Shown here one piece after another: positions 9,052-15,831 of a DNA stretch of 23,800 bases (positions within the stretch are counted from its first letter, which is position 1; the number at the start of each line of letters is the position of its first letter). A program made the position numbers and the translations under genes. Source of the DNA: a virus; the IMG/VR virus record IMGVR_UViG_3300022696_000149, positions 1 to 23,800 of that record. One strand, written 5' to 3'. The notes under the pieces are model-generated. The model did not search any database and was not told where the DNA came from. It worked only from the letters and a program-made list of their open reading frames with translations.

Positions 9052-9999
9052 TTAAAACCCTTCCATAAATCCGGTGAACTGCAATTTACTACCATTACTT
9101 CTAAAGCTTAAAAGATCTTGTTTGTTTGCCCCCGTCGATAGTGGCGGTTGCCCAAAGGCACCGAAAGCAAAATCAGCTGAATACGCCAATGTTCTGTTTC
9201 CGGTTCCGTCTTGAATAACCCGAAGGGTGAGCCATGTTCCTGCTGGGGGGAAAGTACCTGTTATATCCAATACCCTACTCCCTCCAAGCGTCACCGAGGC
9301 TTCTGACCCCGTTGTAGTATCCCATGCGATGGTAGCTGCATCTGTCAAGGTAATCTCTTCGCAGTAAGGACTCCCCTGCACCAGCTGCGCTGCAACGAGG
9401 TTCCTCCGTAGAAACGAAGAACCTTGTTCCCCATCAAGTAAATCTGCGTCCAACCCTGAGCCACTCCCATCAACAGGAAGCAACTTCGCCAGAATAACGG
9501 AACCGATGTAATCCGTAAGATTCACCTTGGTGTCCAACGTTGCTGGCAGATCCGTTACATCCGCAACTGCGTGGGCGTGAGCACTCGGTGTCCCTGCAAT
9601 GTTTGTCACATTTAAGGTAACATTCCCAGCCCCATCAATCTCTACTGTACCTTCTGCATCCCCACCCAGAGCCAACGTAATAGCTGAAATCCATTTTGCA
9701 GCTGCCTTCCCAGTCAGGTTAGTTGGTAGATTCGCCAAGGGTACAAGTGTATCAGCATCTAAGGGGCAATAGCCATCCACTGCACCCCGCCGATTCCGTT
9801 CCTCCGCTTGGGAGGTCAAACCGACCAAACGATTCATTTCTGCCGGAGTTGCCGTTACCGCAGCAGACAAATTCGGAAAGGTGTTTTTAAGCACACTTTT
9901 CAGCAGTCGGAGATGGTTATCCCCTTGCGACATACCCGAAACACCTTCAGGATATAACTCTTCCAACTGGTCAATATAAGTAGCGGCTTCAATAGTCAT
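9052..9999 (-). CDS. Tail fibre protein
   Basis: This 315-aa protein has an N-terminus with GDNHLRLLKSVLKNTFPNL. This is a signature of the virion-attachment end of many phage tail fibres (GD-H-R-L-K-x-L-K-N-T-F-P). The middle has a collagen-free fibre pattern, including SGLDADLLDGEQGSSFLR, typical of trimeric fibre shafts. The C-terminal 104 residues (212-315) form a beta domain that is clearly homologous to the C-terminus of the 425-aa protein encoded at 12816-14093. GGGAG lies about eight bases upstream of the ATG. Its likely role is host receptor binding as part of the tail. It follows the adaptor gene with a 2-nt gap. Confidence 0.78.
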   Translation of the reverse strand: MTIEAATYIDQLEELYPEGVSGMSQGDNHLRLLKSVLKNTFPNLSAAVTATPAEMNRLVGLTSQAEERNRRGAVDGYCPLDADTLVPLANLPTNLTGKAAAKWISAITLALGGDAEGTVEIDGAGNVTLNVTNIAGTPSAHAHAVADVTDLPATLDTKVNLTDYIGSVILAKLLPVDGSGSGLDADLLDGEQGSSFLRRNLVAAQLVQGSPYCEEITLTDAATIAWDTTTGSEASVTLGGSRVLDITGTFPPAGTWLTLRVIQDGTGNRTLAYSADFAFGAFGQPPLSTGANKQDLLSFRSNGSKLQFTGFMEGF

Positions 10000-10001
10000 G
10001 T

Positions 10002-10631
10002 TTAATTCTCCCGCATATATTCATAGTTTGCATCTTTTCGTGCCTGCTCATTCCGCATCAAGCGATCTAGCTCAGAACTCCGCATGGATGTGAATAGCTG
10101 CAAGGCCTCTTTATTCTTCGTATAACCTGCTGCGAGAATAATACCTGCCTCAGCCATAAGTAAATCTGGGTAATGCCGTAACCACCCGTTCTCAATGTCA
10201 TCATCCAAAACTTCATCTTTCTTATAATACGACATCACCAAAGTAATTTGTTTACTCGGCACTGGACGGAGTCGAAAGTATTCCCCTTGCAAGGCATAGG
10301 CTCTGGGAACATCTCCCTCAGCAGCGTAGCGCCCAGCTAAATCTTCCCGATCCATTTTCCTCAAGGGATACTCCGCCCCATTAGCCGCTCGGTAGTACAA
10401 GGCTGCTTCATCAACTTCCCGAATCATATCATCAGGAACTTGTACCCGTTCATCCCCAGCAATTGTTTCTGTAGTAGCTCGTTCACTTACCAGAAACCAA
10501 GGAAGAACAGCCATCCCCTCAAGTCTACTTTGCGCAGCTTTCAACTCCAAGATAACCTTAGCATCCAAAGTCGTATCATTGAATCTTGACAACCGAGCTT
10601 TAAGCATTGTCACAACTTCATCACGTGTCAT
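10002..10631 (-). CDS. Head-tail adaptor protein (podovirus connector)
   Basis: The 209-aa product starts at the ATG at 10629-10631, with GAGGG five to nine bases upstream. An in-frame extension to 10763 would run into the preceding gene and lacks support. The N-terminus (MTRDEVVTMLKARL, then W at the end of the first helices) and the pattern ALYYRAANGAEYPL ... YFRLRPVPS ... LVMSYYKK resemble P22 gp4/T7 gp11-class adaptors, which bind under the portal ring. The remainder is helical. It is encoded next to the fibre and gp10-like genes, which fits the connector assignment. It would act in the virion neck. Confidence is moderate because the call is by pattern only. Confidence 0.65.
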   Translation of the reverse strand: MTRDEVVTMLKARLSRFNDTTLDAKVILELKAAQSRLEGMAVLPWFLVSERATTETIAGDERVQVPDDMIREVDEAALYYRAANGAEYPLRKMDREDLAGRYAAEGDVPRAYALQGEYFRLRPVPSKQITLVMSYYKKDEVLDDDIENGWLRHYPDLLMAEAGIILAAGYTKNKEALQLFTSMRSSELDRLMRNEQARKDANYEYMREN

Positions 10632-10642
10632 AAAAATACCCT

Positions 10643-11221
10643 CTATTCCCAAAAGCGGGAAGTCGTTTCTTCCTCTGTCCAACCACCCGAAGAAACAGTA
10701 TCCTCCGACCAGCCACCTGTTGAATCTTCTTCCTCCGGCCAAACACCAGTCAACCTTACCCAACCGAGAGAAACATCATTCTGCAGTGTTGCCGTAAGCA
10801 TACCTTGCACCAATACTGCGGAATGAGCTTCCAAAAATAAATCATCAAACCCTTTGTCTAGCGTCCCTTGCACCAGCACACCTACATCAAGATCTCCATA
10901 TAAATCAGCCAAAACAGCATCACTACCACCAGATAGTAAAACATCTCCCTCCCCAAGTAAATCAACATTCTGTAGGATGGCATCTACCGAACCAGCCAAG
11001 CCGATAACTATATCTGTCTGCAAGGAAATTGTTTCTAGGGTAGCATCCACCTCCCCTGAAACTAGCATCTCACCAGAACCAGAACTTACCATCTCGCCGA
11101 ACAGTGTCAGCACACTAGCATCTATCGTCGGCAACACTGCATCCCCACCAGCAGCGATAGGGTAAACCCCGAAAGGCCTAGCCCCTAATGCACCTCTGTA
11201 TGAGTTCAGTGTACTCGACAT
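10643..11221 (-). CDS. Repeat-rich virion-type protein (21-residue beta repeats, Trp-period-10 tail)
   Basis: This 192-aa protein is unrecognised by function. From residue 59 it contains four consecutive units of exactly 21 residues (59-79, 80-100, 101-121, 122-142) and a partial fifth. Each starts Asp-Ala-x-Leu or a variant and contains a hydrophobic-Gly segment such as VLLSGG or VLVQGT. Such short Asp/Gly/Leu repeats usually form stacked beta strands in phage tail-surface proteins. The C-terminus is acidic and has four tryptophans spaced exactly ten residues apart. The N-terminus (LNSYRGALGARPFG) looks like a virion-attachment peptide. AGGAG supports the start, and the gene is 9 nt from its upstream neighbour. 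Its likely role is a minor tail or decoration protein; this is inference. Confidence 0.62.
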   Translation of the reverse strand: MSSTLNSYRGALGARPFGVYPIAAGGDAVLPTIDASVLTLFGEMVSSGSGEMLVSGEVDATLETISLQTDIVIGLAGSVDAILQNVDLLGEGDVLLSGGSDAVLADLYGDLDVGVLVQGTLDKGFDDLFLEAHSAVLVQGMLTATLQNDVSLGWVRLTGVWPEEEDSTGGWSEDTVSSGGWTEEETTSRFWE

Positions 11222-11230
11222 AAGTTACTC

Positions 11231-11557
11231 CTAATCCTTCTCTACTGTAGACGGATGTACCTGTAAGTGCAAGTGCAATCCCGATCCTGCGTCATGCACC
11301 ATTGCACAAGTCTTCCCAGGTCTAGACGGATCATAAACAAACTTTTCATTCACCAATTTTGCCAGTACTTCCCCAACCTCAAGGTTCCGGCAGCCCAAGT
11401 CAATACCCCGCAGAGGTAGTGTTCCGTGTACTCCAGCATCCCCAGGTCGATACAAACTCGTAACCCGAAACTTCAACCCAGTTTCCTTTTCTAGATAAGA
11501 TAGGATAACCTTCAGCTTCGAGTCAATAAAGTCAAGTTGCCGATAGTCAAGTTCCAT
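11231..11557 (-). CDS. M15-like peptidase (putative endolysin / L,D- or D,D-peptidase)
   Basis: This 108-aa protein has the elements of a small VanY/M15-type zinc peptidase. They are SLYRPGD (R37), H44 in VHGTLPLRGIDLG with D53 as the probable second ligand, and HLHLQVH near the C-terminus (H95/H97 as third ligand and base). Such enzymes cut peptide bonds in peptidoglycan stems. A phage copy is normally the endolysin or a virion-associated hydrolase. The distance from H44 to D53 is eight intervening residues; the classic motif has six, so the fit is imperfect. There is no signal peptide or membrane segment. AGGAG lies six bases from the ATG. It lies between a fibre-chaperone-like gene and the repeat protein. 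Confidence 0.62.
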   Translation of the reverse strand: MELDYRQLDFIDSKLKVILSYLEKETGLKFRVTSLYRPGDAGVHGTLPLRGIDLGCRNLEVGEVLAKLVNEKFVYDPSRPGKTCAMVHDAGSGLHLHLQVHPSTVEKD

Positions 11558-11566
11558 GTCTTTCTC

Positions 11567-12109
11567 CTACACCCATGCGGGATCATTTACAGCATCGTAA
11601 TTGGCTACATCATTCCAATCTGTATAACCCCCAACAGTAGCCAAGGCCGCCATACAAACAGCGTAGTTATTTAGTAGCCCCTGTAATGCTGGTGTTAAAT
11701 TCAAACTATCGGTTTTGATAGATGAATACAGAGCCCCAGTAATGGCCAAAACGTTAAAATCAGTAATGACTGGGAAATCAGCTGCAACCCGAGCTACCCC
11801 CTCCTGCTGTACCTGCAGTATACGCAAAGCCTGTACATCAGCCAAGGGTCTATTCTGCACTGTCTCAGTTGCATCCACCTGACCACCGTTCACCACTGCA
11901 GTATACCCAGAAACCTCTTGCGTTTCAGTATCATGCGCAGTTGTAATGATGTTCTGGGGCAACCAGCCAAGTGCTGCCAAATCTGCTGCATGACCCTTCC
12001 TCGCCATTTCAGCTAAGGGGTATTGAATGCCCTGAGAATCAGCCCAGAAAGGGGGAAGTTTCATCGGGCCTAATAAGATTGTACTTCCATCAACTTGATA
12101 ATAATTCAT
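11567..12109 (-). CDS. Tail-fibre chaperone-like protein (DUF4376-like)
   Basis: The 180-aa product starts at the ATG at 12107-12109, where AGAGGT is correctly spaced. A longer in-frame reading to 12151 would overlap the previous gene without a Shine-Dalgarno sequence. The N-terminus describes a short beta region (YYQVDGSTILLGPMKLPPFW). The centre (LADVQALRILQVQQEGVARV) is a helix like that of the DUF4376/tail-fibre-assembly proteins. The C-terminus, YTDWNDVANYDAVNDPAWV, is also typical. These proteins commonly lie next to fibre genes and help trimerise or attach them. It directly follows two fibre-type genes, consistent with that role. It could instead be a structural component. Confidence 0.5.
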   Translation of the reverse strand: MNYYQVDGSTILLGPMKLPPFWADSQGIQYPLAEMARKGHAADLAALGWLPQNIITTAHDTETQEVSGYTAVVNGGQVDATETVQNRPLADVQALRILQVQQEGVARVAADFPVITDFNVLAITGALYSSIKTDSLNLTPALQGLLNNYAVCMAALATVGGYTDWNDVANYDAVNDPAWV

Positions 12110-12120
12110 CGTATACCTCT

Positions 12121-12816
12121 TTAGTAAGCTTGTAAACTTGCAATACCACAATTAACAAAGTCTGATGCTGTGGGTGCAGAAGACCAGTTAAAAGTAACAT
12201 CACCCGTTGTTGCATCTTCAGTTGTGAGTGTGGAATGCGCAGAGGCCCTCCTCCCATTACTATCCCCATAAAGAGCATCGTAATGCTCCGTAAGAGAATC
12301 TACTCCGTTCCACGACGTCACAACAGATCGTTGAAGGAGGTTTACTACCGTCGCTGCCAGCAATAAGCCACCAGAAACAACTTCGATATCTGTTAATGTT
12401 TGTGGGTCAGAAGGATTTAACTTCCAAGAGGACTCTACAACCTCCAGTCCATTACCGGCAACCTCACAAGTGAAAACCCCAATATGCGTAGATGCGAAGG
12501 AATCCCCCGTTGTAATAGCCCTAACATCTATACTTGTGCCAGTTGTTACCTTTTTCCACGCTATAGCTAGTGGTGATCTTGACGCCGCAGAGCGTGCATA
12601 CCCCTCAGCTGCAGACCCACCAAAAGTAACGTTTATTTGGGCTGAGCCTGAGCCAGCATAAGCAGCTACCACAGCTATAACATACCGTGTACTAGAGGCT
12701 GTTCCTATCGGCGCGTTAGTATAAGTGTAATTGCCGTTCGCAGCAGTTCCATTACGCCCTCGATACGTTAGGTCTGTAATTTCTTTCTTCCCACCAAACA
12801 CTCGTCTGTTAAACAT
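12121..12816 (-). CDS. Beta-rich structural protein in the fibre module
   Basis: This 231-aa protein is not recognised by a named family. It is rich in Thr, Ser, Ala and Val with alternating strands (TRYVIAVVAAYAGSGSAQINVTFGG, broken by loops) and few charged residues. This is typical of beta-sandwich virion surface or fibre-tip proteins. It starts with a TAATG overlap on the 425-aa fibre-type gene and ends 11 nt before the chaperone-like gene. It is therefore almost certainly co-translated with the fibre and may be its distal partner. There is no signal peptide and no obvious catalytic motif. Confidence 0.58.
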   Translation of the reverse strand: MFNRRVFGGKKEITDLTYRGRNGTAANGNYTYTNAPIGTASSTRYVIAVVAAYAGSGSAQINVTFGGSAAEGYARSAASRSPLAIAWKKVTTGTSIDVRAITTGDSFASTHIGVFTCEVAGNGLEVVESSWKLNPSDPQTLTDIEVVSGGLLLAATVVNLLQRSVVTSWNGVDSLTEHYDALYGDSNGRRASAHSTLTTEDATTGDVTFNWSSAPTASDFVNCGIASLQAY

Positions 12817-14093
12817 TATGCATATCCTGTATTAATTCCGGCAAACTGTAGCTTCGTGCCGTTGCTTCGAAAGAGTAACATATCAGCTTTATCCGCTGTT
12901 GAGGATAGGGAAGGAATCCCAGAATCCCCGAAGTCAAAATCAGCAGAATAAGAGAGTGTTCTACCCCCCGTCCCATCCTGAATAACAATAAGAGTCAACC
13001 ATGTACCACCAGCTGGTACCGCACTAACAACCAACGATCTACTCCCGCCGAGGGTAACTTCCGCCTCAACACCGTCTGTCGGTGTCCAAGTAATCGTTGC
13101 CCCATCTGTAAGGGTATCAACTGCCAAATACGGCGCACCGTTGATTGCCTTCGCTCCCGTGTTATCGTGTCGGAGGAATAGATCTGCCAACTCCGCAACA
13201 TCTACCCTTCGTAAAGCCCCACCGTCGTTTATCAGTAACTCATCCGTTGCCTCAACTGTTGTTGTCTCTGTCTGCCCTGTAATGGCAGCAACGGCTACAG
13301 TCAAAGCTCCATCACCAACAGATGTTACCTGCCCTGTGTGGTTCGGGTGGGTGTAGTTATTCGCCCCATCCGCTACATTCAAAATCGTCCTTACCTGCGC
13401 AGCTGTCAAGTCCGCAGGAACCCCTGTTGAGGTCTGCCTCCCCTTGATCGTATTGGCTCCCATGTTACCAAGCTTGGCATTCGTAACAGCCGCATCATCA
13501 ATCTGTGCTGTATTCACTGTGTTCAGAGCAGCCAAGGCTCCTGCATCCGCAACATCTAACAATAGATGATTATGCACTACCGCCGCTACCGAGCCGCCAA
13601 TATCTGTATCTTTCAAAATCGTACTATCTGCAGGTTCATAAACCCCTGTGTGGTCATGATCCCCTTCAGCAACTGTACCCGCAGTCGTACCAACATTCCT
13701 TGTAGCAGCATCCCCAGCATCACTGATCGTTGCCATCAACTGAGTACCGGTATGATTAACCCTTGCCCTCAGTTCATCAACCAACAACTTAGTCAACTGC
13801 AAGGAAATCTCCCTTGTACCAGCTGACCAGTTCACAGCCGCTCCCCCATTACTCGAGTGAATAATCGTATCCCTCGACAAGGTATCAGGAGTCCCTGCTG
13901 TAACCGTCCCTATCCCAAGCTCGAAACCGGCACTACCGTCATCTGGAATGGCAAGGTAATGTACGACACTCCCATCCCCAACACCAGCAACGAAGGAGAA
14001 AAAATCAACTATCGCACCGTCGAGATCGTAAGTTCCTGTTCCCCCTGTTGAGGAAGTTTCAACAACTCGATCTGCATACTTTGGTATAGCCAT
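12816..14093 (-). CDS. Tail fibre/spike-type protein
   Basis: This is a 425-aa protein. The N-terminal about 105 residues (TSSTGGTGTYDLDGA, LGIGTVTAGTPDTLSRDTI, SSNGGAAVNWSAGTREI) match a domain widely found at the N-termini of phage tail fibre and minor structural proteins. Residues about 110-310 are Asp/Ala/Thr/Asn-rich with fibre-shaft features (NHTGTQ, DHDHTGVY, YTHPNHTGQV). Residues 322-425 are homologous to the last 104 residues of the 315-aa fibre at 9052-9999, with VTLGGSR, GTWLTL, VIQDGTG, RTLxYSADF and FRSNG conserved. AGGAG seven bases from the ATG sets the start. It probably acts at the tail tip in host binding. It could be either the main fibre or an accessory one. Confidence 0.72.
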   Translation of the reverse strand: MAIPKYADRVVETSSTGGTGTYDLDGAIVDFFSFVAGVGDGSVVHYLAIPDDGSAGFELGIGTVTAGTPDTLSRDTIIHSSNGGAAVNWSAGTREISLQLTKLLVDELRARVNHTGTQLMATISDAGDAATRNVGTTAGTVAEGDHDHTGVYEPADSTILKDTDIGGSVAAVVHNHLLLDVADAGALAALNTVNTAQIDDAAVTNAKLGNMGANTIKGRQTSTGVPADLTAAQVRTILNVADGANNYTHPNHTGQVTSVGDGALTVAVAAITGQTETTTVEATDELLINDGGALRRVDVAELADLFLRHDNTGAKAINGAPYLAVDTLTDGATITWTPTDGVEAEVTLGGSRSLVVSAVPAGGTWLTLIVIQDGTGGRTLSYSADFDFGDSGIPSLSSTADKADMLLFRSNGTKLQFAGINTGYA

Positions 14094-14105
14094 TATTGAC
14101 TCCTA

Positions 14106-14510
14106 TTACGCATTCCCATCAGTCAAGGTAAACGTCACCACAGTAATTGTCTGCCCTGACTCAACGCTGGTATTGTCAACTTCCATATCCCCTCCACCAC
14201 CAACACCTGTAATTGATCCTTGCATGTGACAGACACTATCACCATTATCCTTGATCCGAAAATGTCCCGCCGTACCTGTGGCATCAGCACCACCAGACCA
14301 AGTACCATTCTTCGTCTTCTGCCCACTAGCGGCAGCGTTCATCCAATCACTCGGTAAAGCCATATGCTCCAACTCCGTACCGGCATCCGCTTGAGCACAA
14401 TCACTCGGTTGCGCACCTGTACGGATATCCAGAAACGGAGCAGTGCCGACGGTAGTTTCCAGTTGATCTAACCGTGCATTACGCACCGCTGTACTAAGCT
14501 GAATCGTCAT
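14106..14510 (-). CDS. Conserved-type phage structural protein of unknown function
   Basis: This is a 134-aa protein. The beginning (MTIQLSTAVRNARLDQLETTVG), then LPSDWMNAAASGQK, TGTAGHFRIKDNG and GGGGDMEVDN, follow a pattern I recognise as a small phage protein family. That family is found in many tailed-phage structural modules near fibres. Its role is not established to my knowledge; a small virion or decoration component is plausible. It contains two Cys (C38, C94) but no enzyme motif. It overlaps the preceding gene by 17 nt, with AGGT/AGGA elements upstream, and lies 12 nt before the fibre-type gene. Confidence 0.65.
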   Translation of the reverse strand: MTIQLSTAVRNARLDQLETTVGTAPFLDIRTGAQPSDCAQADAGTELEHMALPSDWMNAAASGQKTKNGTWSGGADATGTAGHFRIKDNGDSVCHMQGSITGVGGGGDMEVDNTSVESGQTITVVTFTLTDGNA

Positions 14511-14745
14511 TATCCTGCACCTCTACTATCTTCAAAGTTTCTGTTGAGTGAAGGGGAAACACTTTAATCTTCCCTTCACTTTCCCAAACGGAGCACATTT
14601 CACGAAGCTTATCGTGTACTGGTTGAACCGTACAATTGTAAGTATTCCCAGGATAGTACCGAGCAACCAAGACTCCAGTATCCCCACGAAACCAATCAAA
14701 CTCCTCCAAGGGAGTAAATTTAAAAGCCTTCACATCACCCATCAT
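14494..14745 (-). CDS. Small hypothetical phage protein
   Basis: This 83-aa protein is unrecognised. It is a mixed alpha/beta sequence with FDWFRGDTGVLVARYYPGNTYNCT in the first half and a charged C-terminus ending DNDDSA. The start (ATGATG) overlaps the lipase stop as ATGA, and the end overlaps the next gene by 17 nt. It is therefore translationally coupled on both sides, which is the main argument that it is a real gene. There is no membrane segment or signal peptide. Proximity to the lipase does not establish a shared function. Confidence 0.55.
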   Translation of the reverse strand: MMGDVKAFKFTPLEEFDWFRGDTGVLVARYYPGNTYNCTVQPVHDKLREMCSVWESEGKIKVFPLHSTETLKIVEVQDNDDSA

Positions 14746-15368
14746 AGAACCCCGCTAGCAATTTTTTCCAACTTCCGTAACTCATCACGATACAAACTTA
14801 TATCATGATCTTTCCAAGTAGCCATCCCTTCCATCGGCTGTAACTGCACATACTCCCCGCGATGCTTGAACCAAGGAAACCATAACGGCACAATGTCTTT
14901 CCTGAAACGGTATGTCGTAGCAGTAAAGGGGAACTTCTTTTTCTTTGTCCAGATCTTAGGACAACCAAAGCCAACCCACTCAACCACCGTCAACCCTGCA
15001 GCATGGGCTAGTTCCGCTGCCACGGCACTCTCGACTCCCATAGAATGCCCTGCAAAGACAATCGGTTTCCCAGGATACCCGTTCTTCAACAGATTCAACA
15101 ACCCAGAATCTAGGGCACGGACAGCAGCTTTACAATACCCATAATGCCCGCGTTGCGTTCCCTTGTATTTCCGCGGCCAAGCAAGTGCATTTCTCCCCCA
15201 GTCCCGCCAACGATCCTTACCACCCTTATCATGCTCTGTTCCGCGAAAGGTAACAATGACATAACCACGAAGAGTAGTTACATACCATTCAATCTCCCAT
15301 GTATGTCCAGTTGTTTTGGTATAACCTTCTTCCACAATGGAAGCAATGGTAGAGTGCGGTATCCTCAT
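14742..15368 (-). CDS. Class 3 lipase-like alpha/beta hydrolase
   Basis: This 208-aa protein has the full set of class 3 lipase landmarks. They are FRGTE (41-45, oxyanion/GT element), the nucleophile elbow GHSMG with S109, GFGCPKI (133-139) before the acid D158 in RKDIVP, and H188 in WKDHDISLY. The family hydrolyses acylglycerols or phospholipids. Its target here is unknown. Candidates are host membrane lipids at lysis or acyl groups on a surface polymer during entry. There is no signal peptide or TM helix, so export would need a holin or virion incorporation. The ATG overlaps the previous stop as ATGA, with GAGGTG upstream. It follows a one-TM protein after the capsid terminator, which suggests a lysis or host-interaction role. 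Confidence 0.75.
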   Translation of the reverse strand: MRIPHSTIASIVEEGYTKTTGHTWEIEWYVTTLRGYVIVTFRGTEHDKGGKDRWRDWGRNALAWPRKYKGTQRGHYGYCKAAVRALDSGLLNLLKNGYPGKPIVFAGHSMGVESAVAAELAHAAGLTVVEWVGFGCPKIWTKKKKFPFTATTYRFRKDIVPLWFPWFKHRGEYVQLQPMEGMATWKDHDISLYRDELRKLEKIASGVL

Positions 15369-15730
15369 GGCTCACCTCGATGCCGTCTTTTTATTTCATC
15401 TTGAAGGAAAATTACTTCCCTCTCCATATCCTTCCGTAAGGTATCCACTTTGAGGCTGACATGATCCACAGTCAGGTTCCGTTTGTCAACCTCAAACTCA
15501 ATAATCTTCAAAACACCAGCAATCTGCGCTGAGTTTTCTACCTGCTGCGTTTGCAGCTTAACCATGTTAGCTGTTACGGTACTTTGCGTTTTCATAAAAA
15601 TTGTTGCTTGTACACCAAAGACAGTAAACACAATACCAAGTGCCCAAAACAGCACCTTATACAACCTTGTCAGACCCAGTTGCAAAGAATCTTCAAGATG
15701 GTGTAATTCTTGTTCTGTTCGATTTTCCAT
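15365..15730 (-). CDS. Single-TM protein with coiled-coil tail (lysis-type candidate)
   Basis: The 121-aa product starts at the ATG at 15728-15730. An in-frame extension to 15826 would read through the capsid terminator and the palindrome, and is rejected. Residues about 1-22 are polar, and a hydrophobic segment (LFWALGIVFTVFGVQATIFM, about 27-46) is one TM helix. The rest is a long charged/heptad helix (VDKRNLTVDHVSLKVDTLRKDMEREVIFLQDEIKRR). This is the topology of an i-spanin or a small membrane lysis protein. It also fits a generic phage membrane protein. It is the first gene after the terminator and palindrome, and its stop is coupled to the lipase start. No lipoprotein partner (o-spanin) is evident. 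Confidence 0.6.
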   Translation of the reverse strand: MENRTEQELHHLEDSLQLGLTRLYKVLFWALGIVFTVFGVQATIFMKTQSTVTANMVKLQTQQVENSAQIAGVLKIIEFEVDKRNLTVDHVSLKVDTLRKDMEREVIFLQDEIKRRHRGEP

Positions 15731-15752
15731 CGTTATCTCGCTGTATCTCTTT

Positions 15753-15791
15753 TTGTGGGCTATTGCCCATTGTGCAATGACCCATAAAAAT
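15753..15791. repeat. 39-bp interrupted palindrome, copy B (in operon gap after the capsid gene)
   Basis: The plus-strand layout is TTGTGGG, three bases, TTGC, seven-base loop CCATTGT, GCAA, then ACCCATA and an A-run. The arms TGGGCTATTGC and GCAATGACCCA match at 9 of 11 positions. About 30 of 39 bases match copy A (22780-22818, read on the minus strand). It starts where the U-tract of the capsid terminator ends and lies 22 bp before the next gene. It may be a promoter or regulator site for the downstream half of the operon, or an RNA stem-loop. The function is unknown. Confidence 0.7.
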
Positions 15792-15823
15792 AAGGGCAGC
15801 CTCCCCGTTGAGAAGACTACCCT
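15785..15823 (-). terminator. Rho-independent terminator after the major capsid gene
   Basis: On the minus strand, AGGGTAGTCTTC pairs with GGAGGCTGCCCT (stem 12 bp, with three G-U pairs) around a seven-base loop. It is followed by a TTATTTTTAT tract. It starts nine bases after the capsid stop codon. On the plus strand the G-U pairs become C-A mismatches, so the hairpin is directional. It would reduce transcription into the lysis/fibre half and favour capsid mRNA. Confidence 0.85.
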
Positions 15824-15831
15824 CACCTCCC

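Noticed and set aside
10632-10763. 44-residue N-terminal extension of the adaptor
   Set aside because: It overlaps the Trp-rich end of the previous gene. A clear GAGGG precedes the ATG at 10631.
15731-15826. 32-residue N-terminal extension of the one-TM protein
   Set aside because: It would start inside the capsid terminator and run through the palindrome. The ATG at 15728-15730 is better placed. The apparent hydrophobic extension is a reading of the palindrome.
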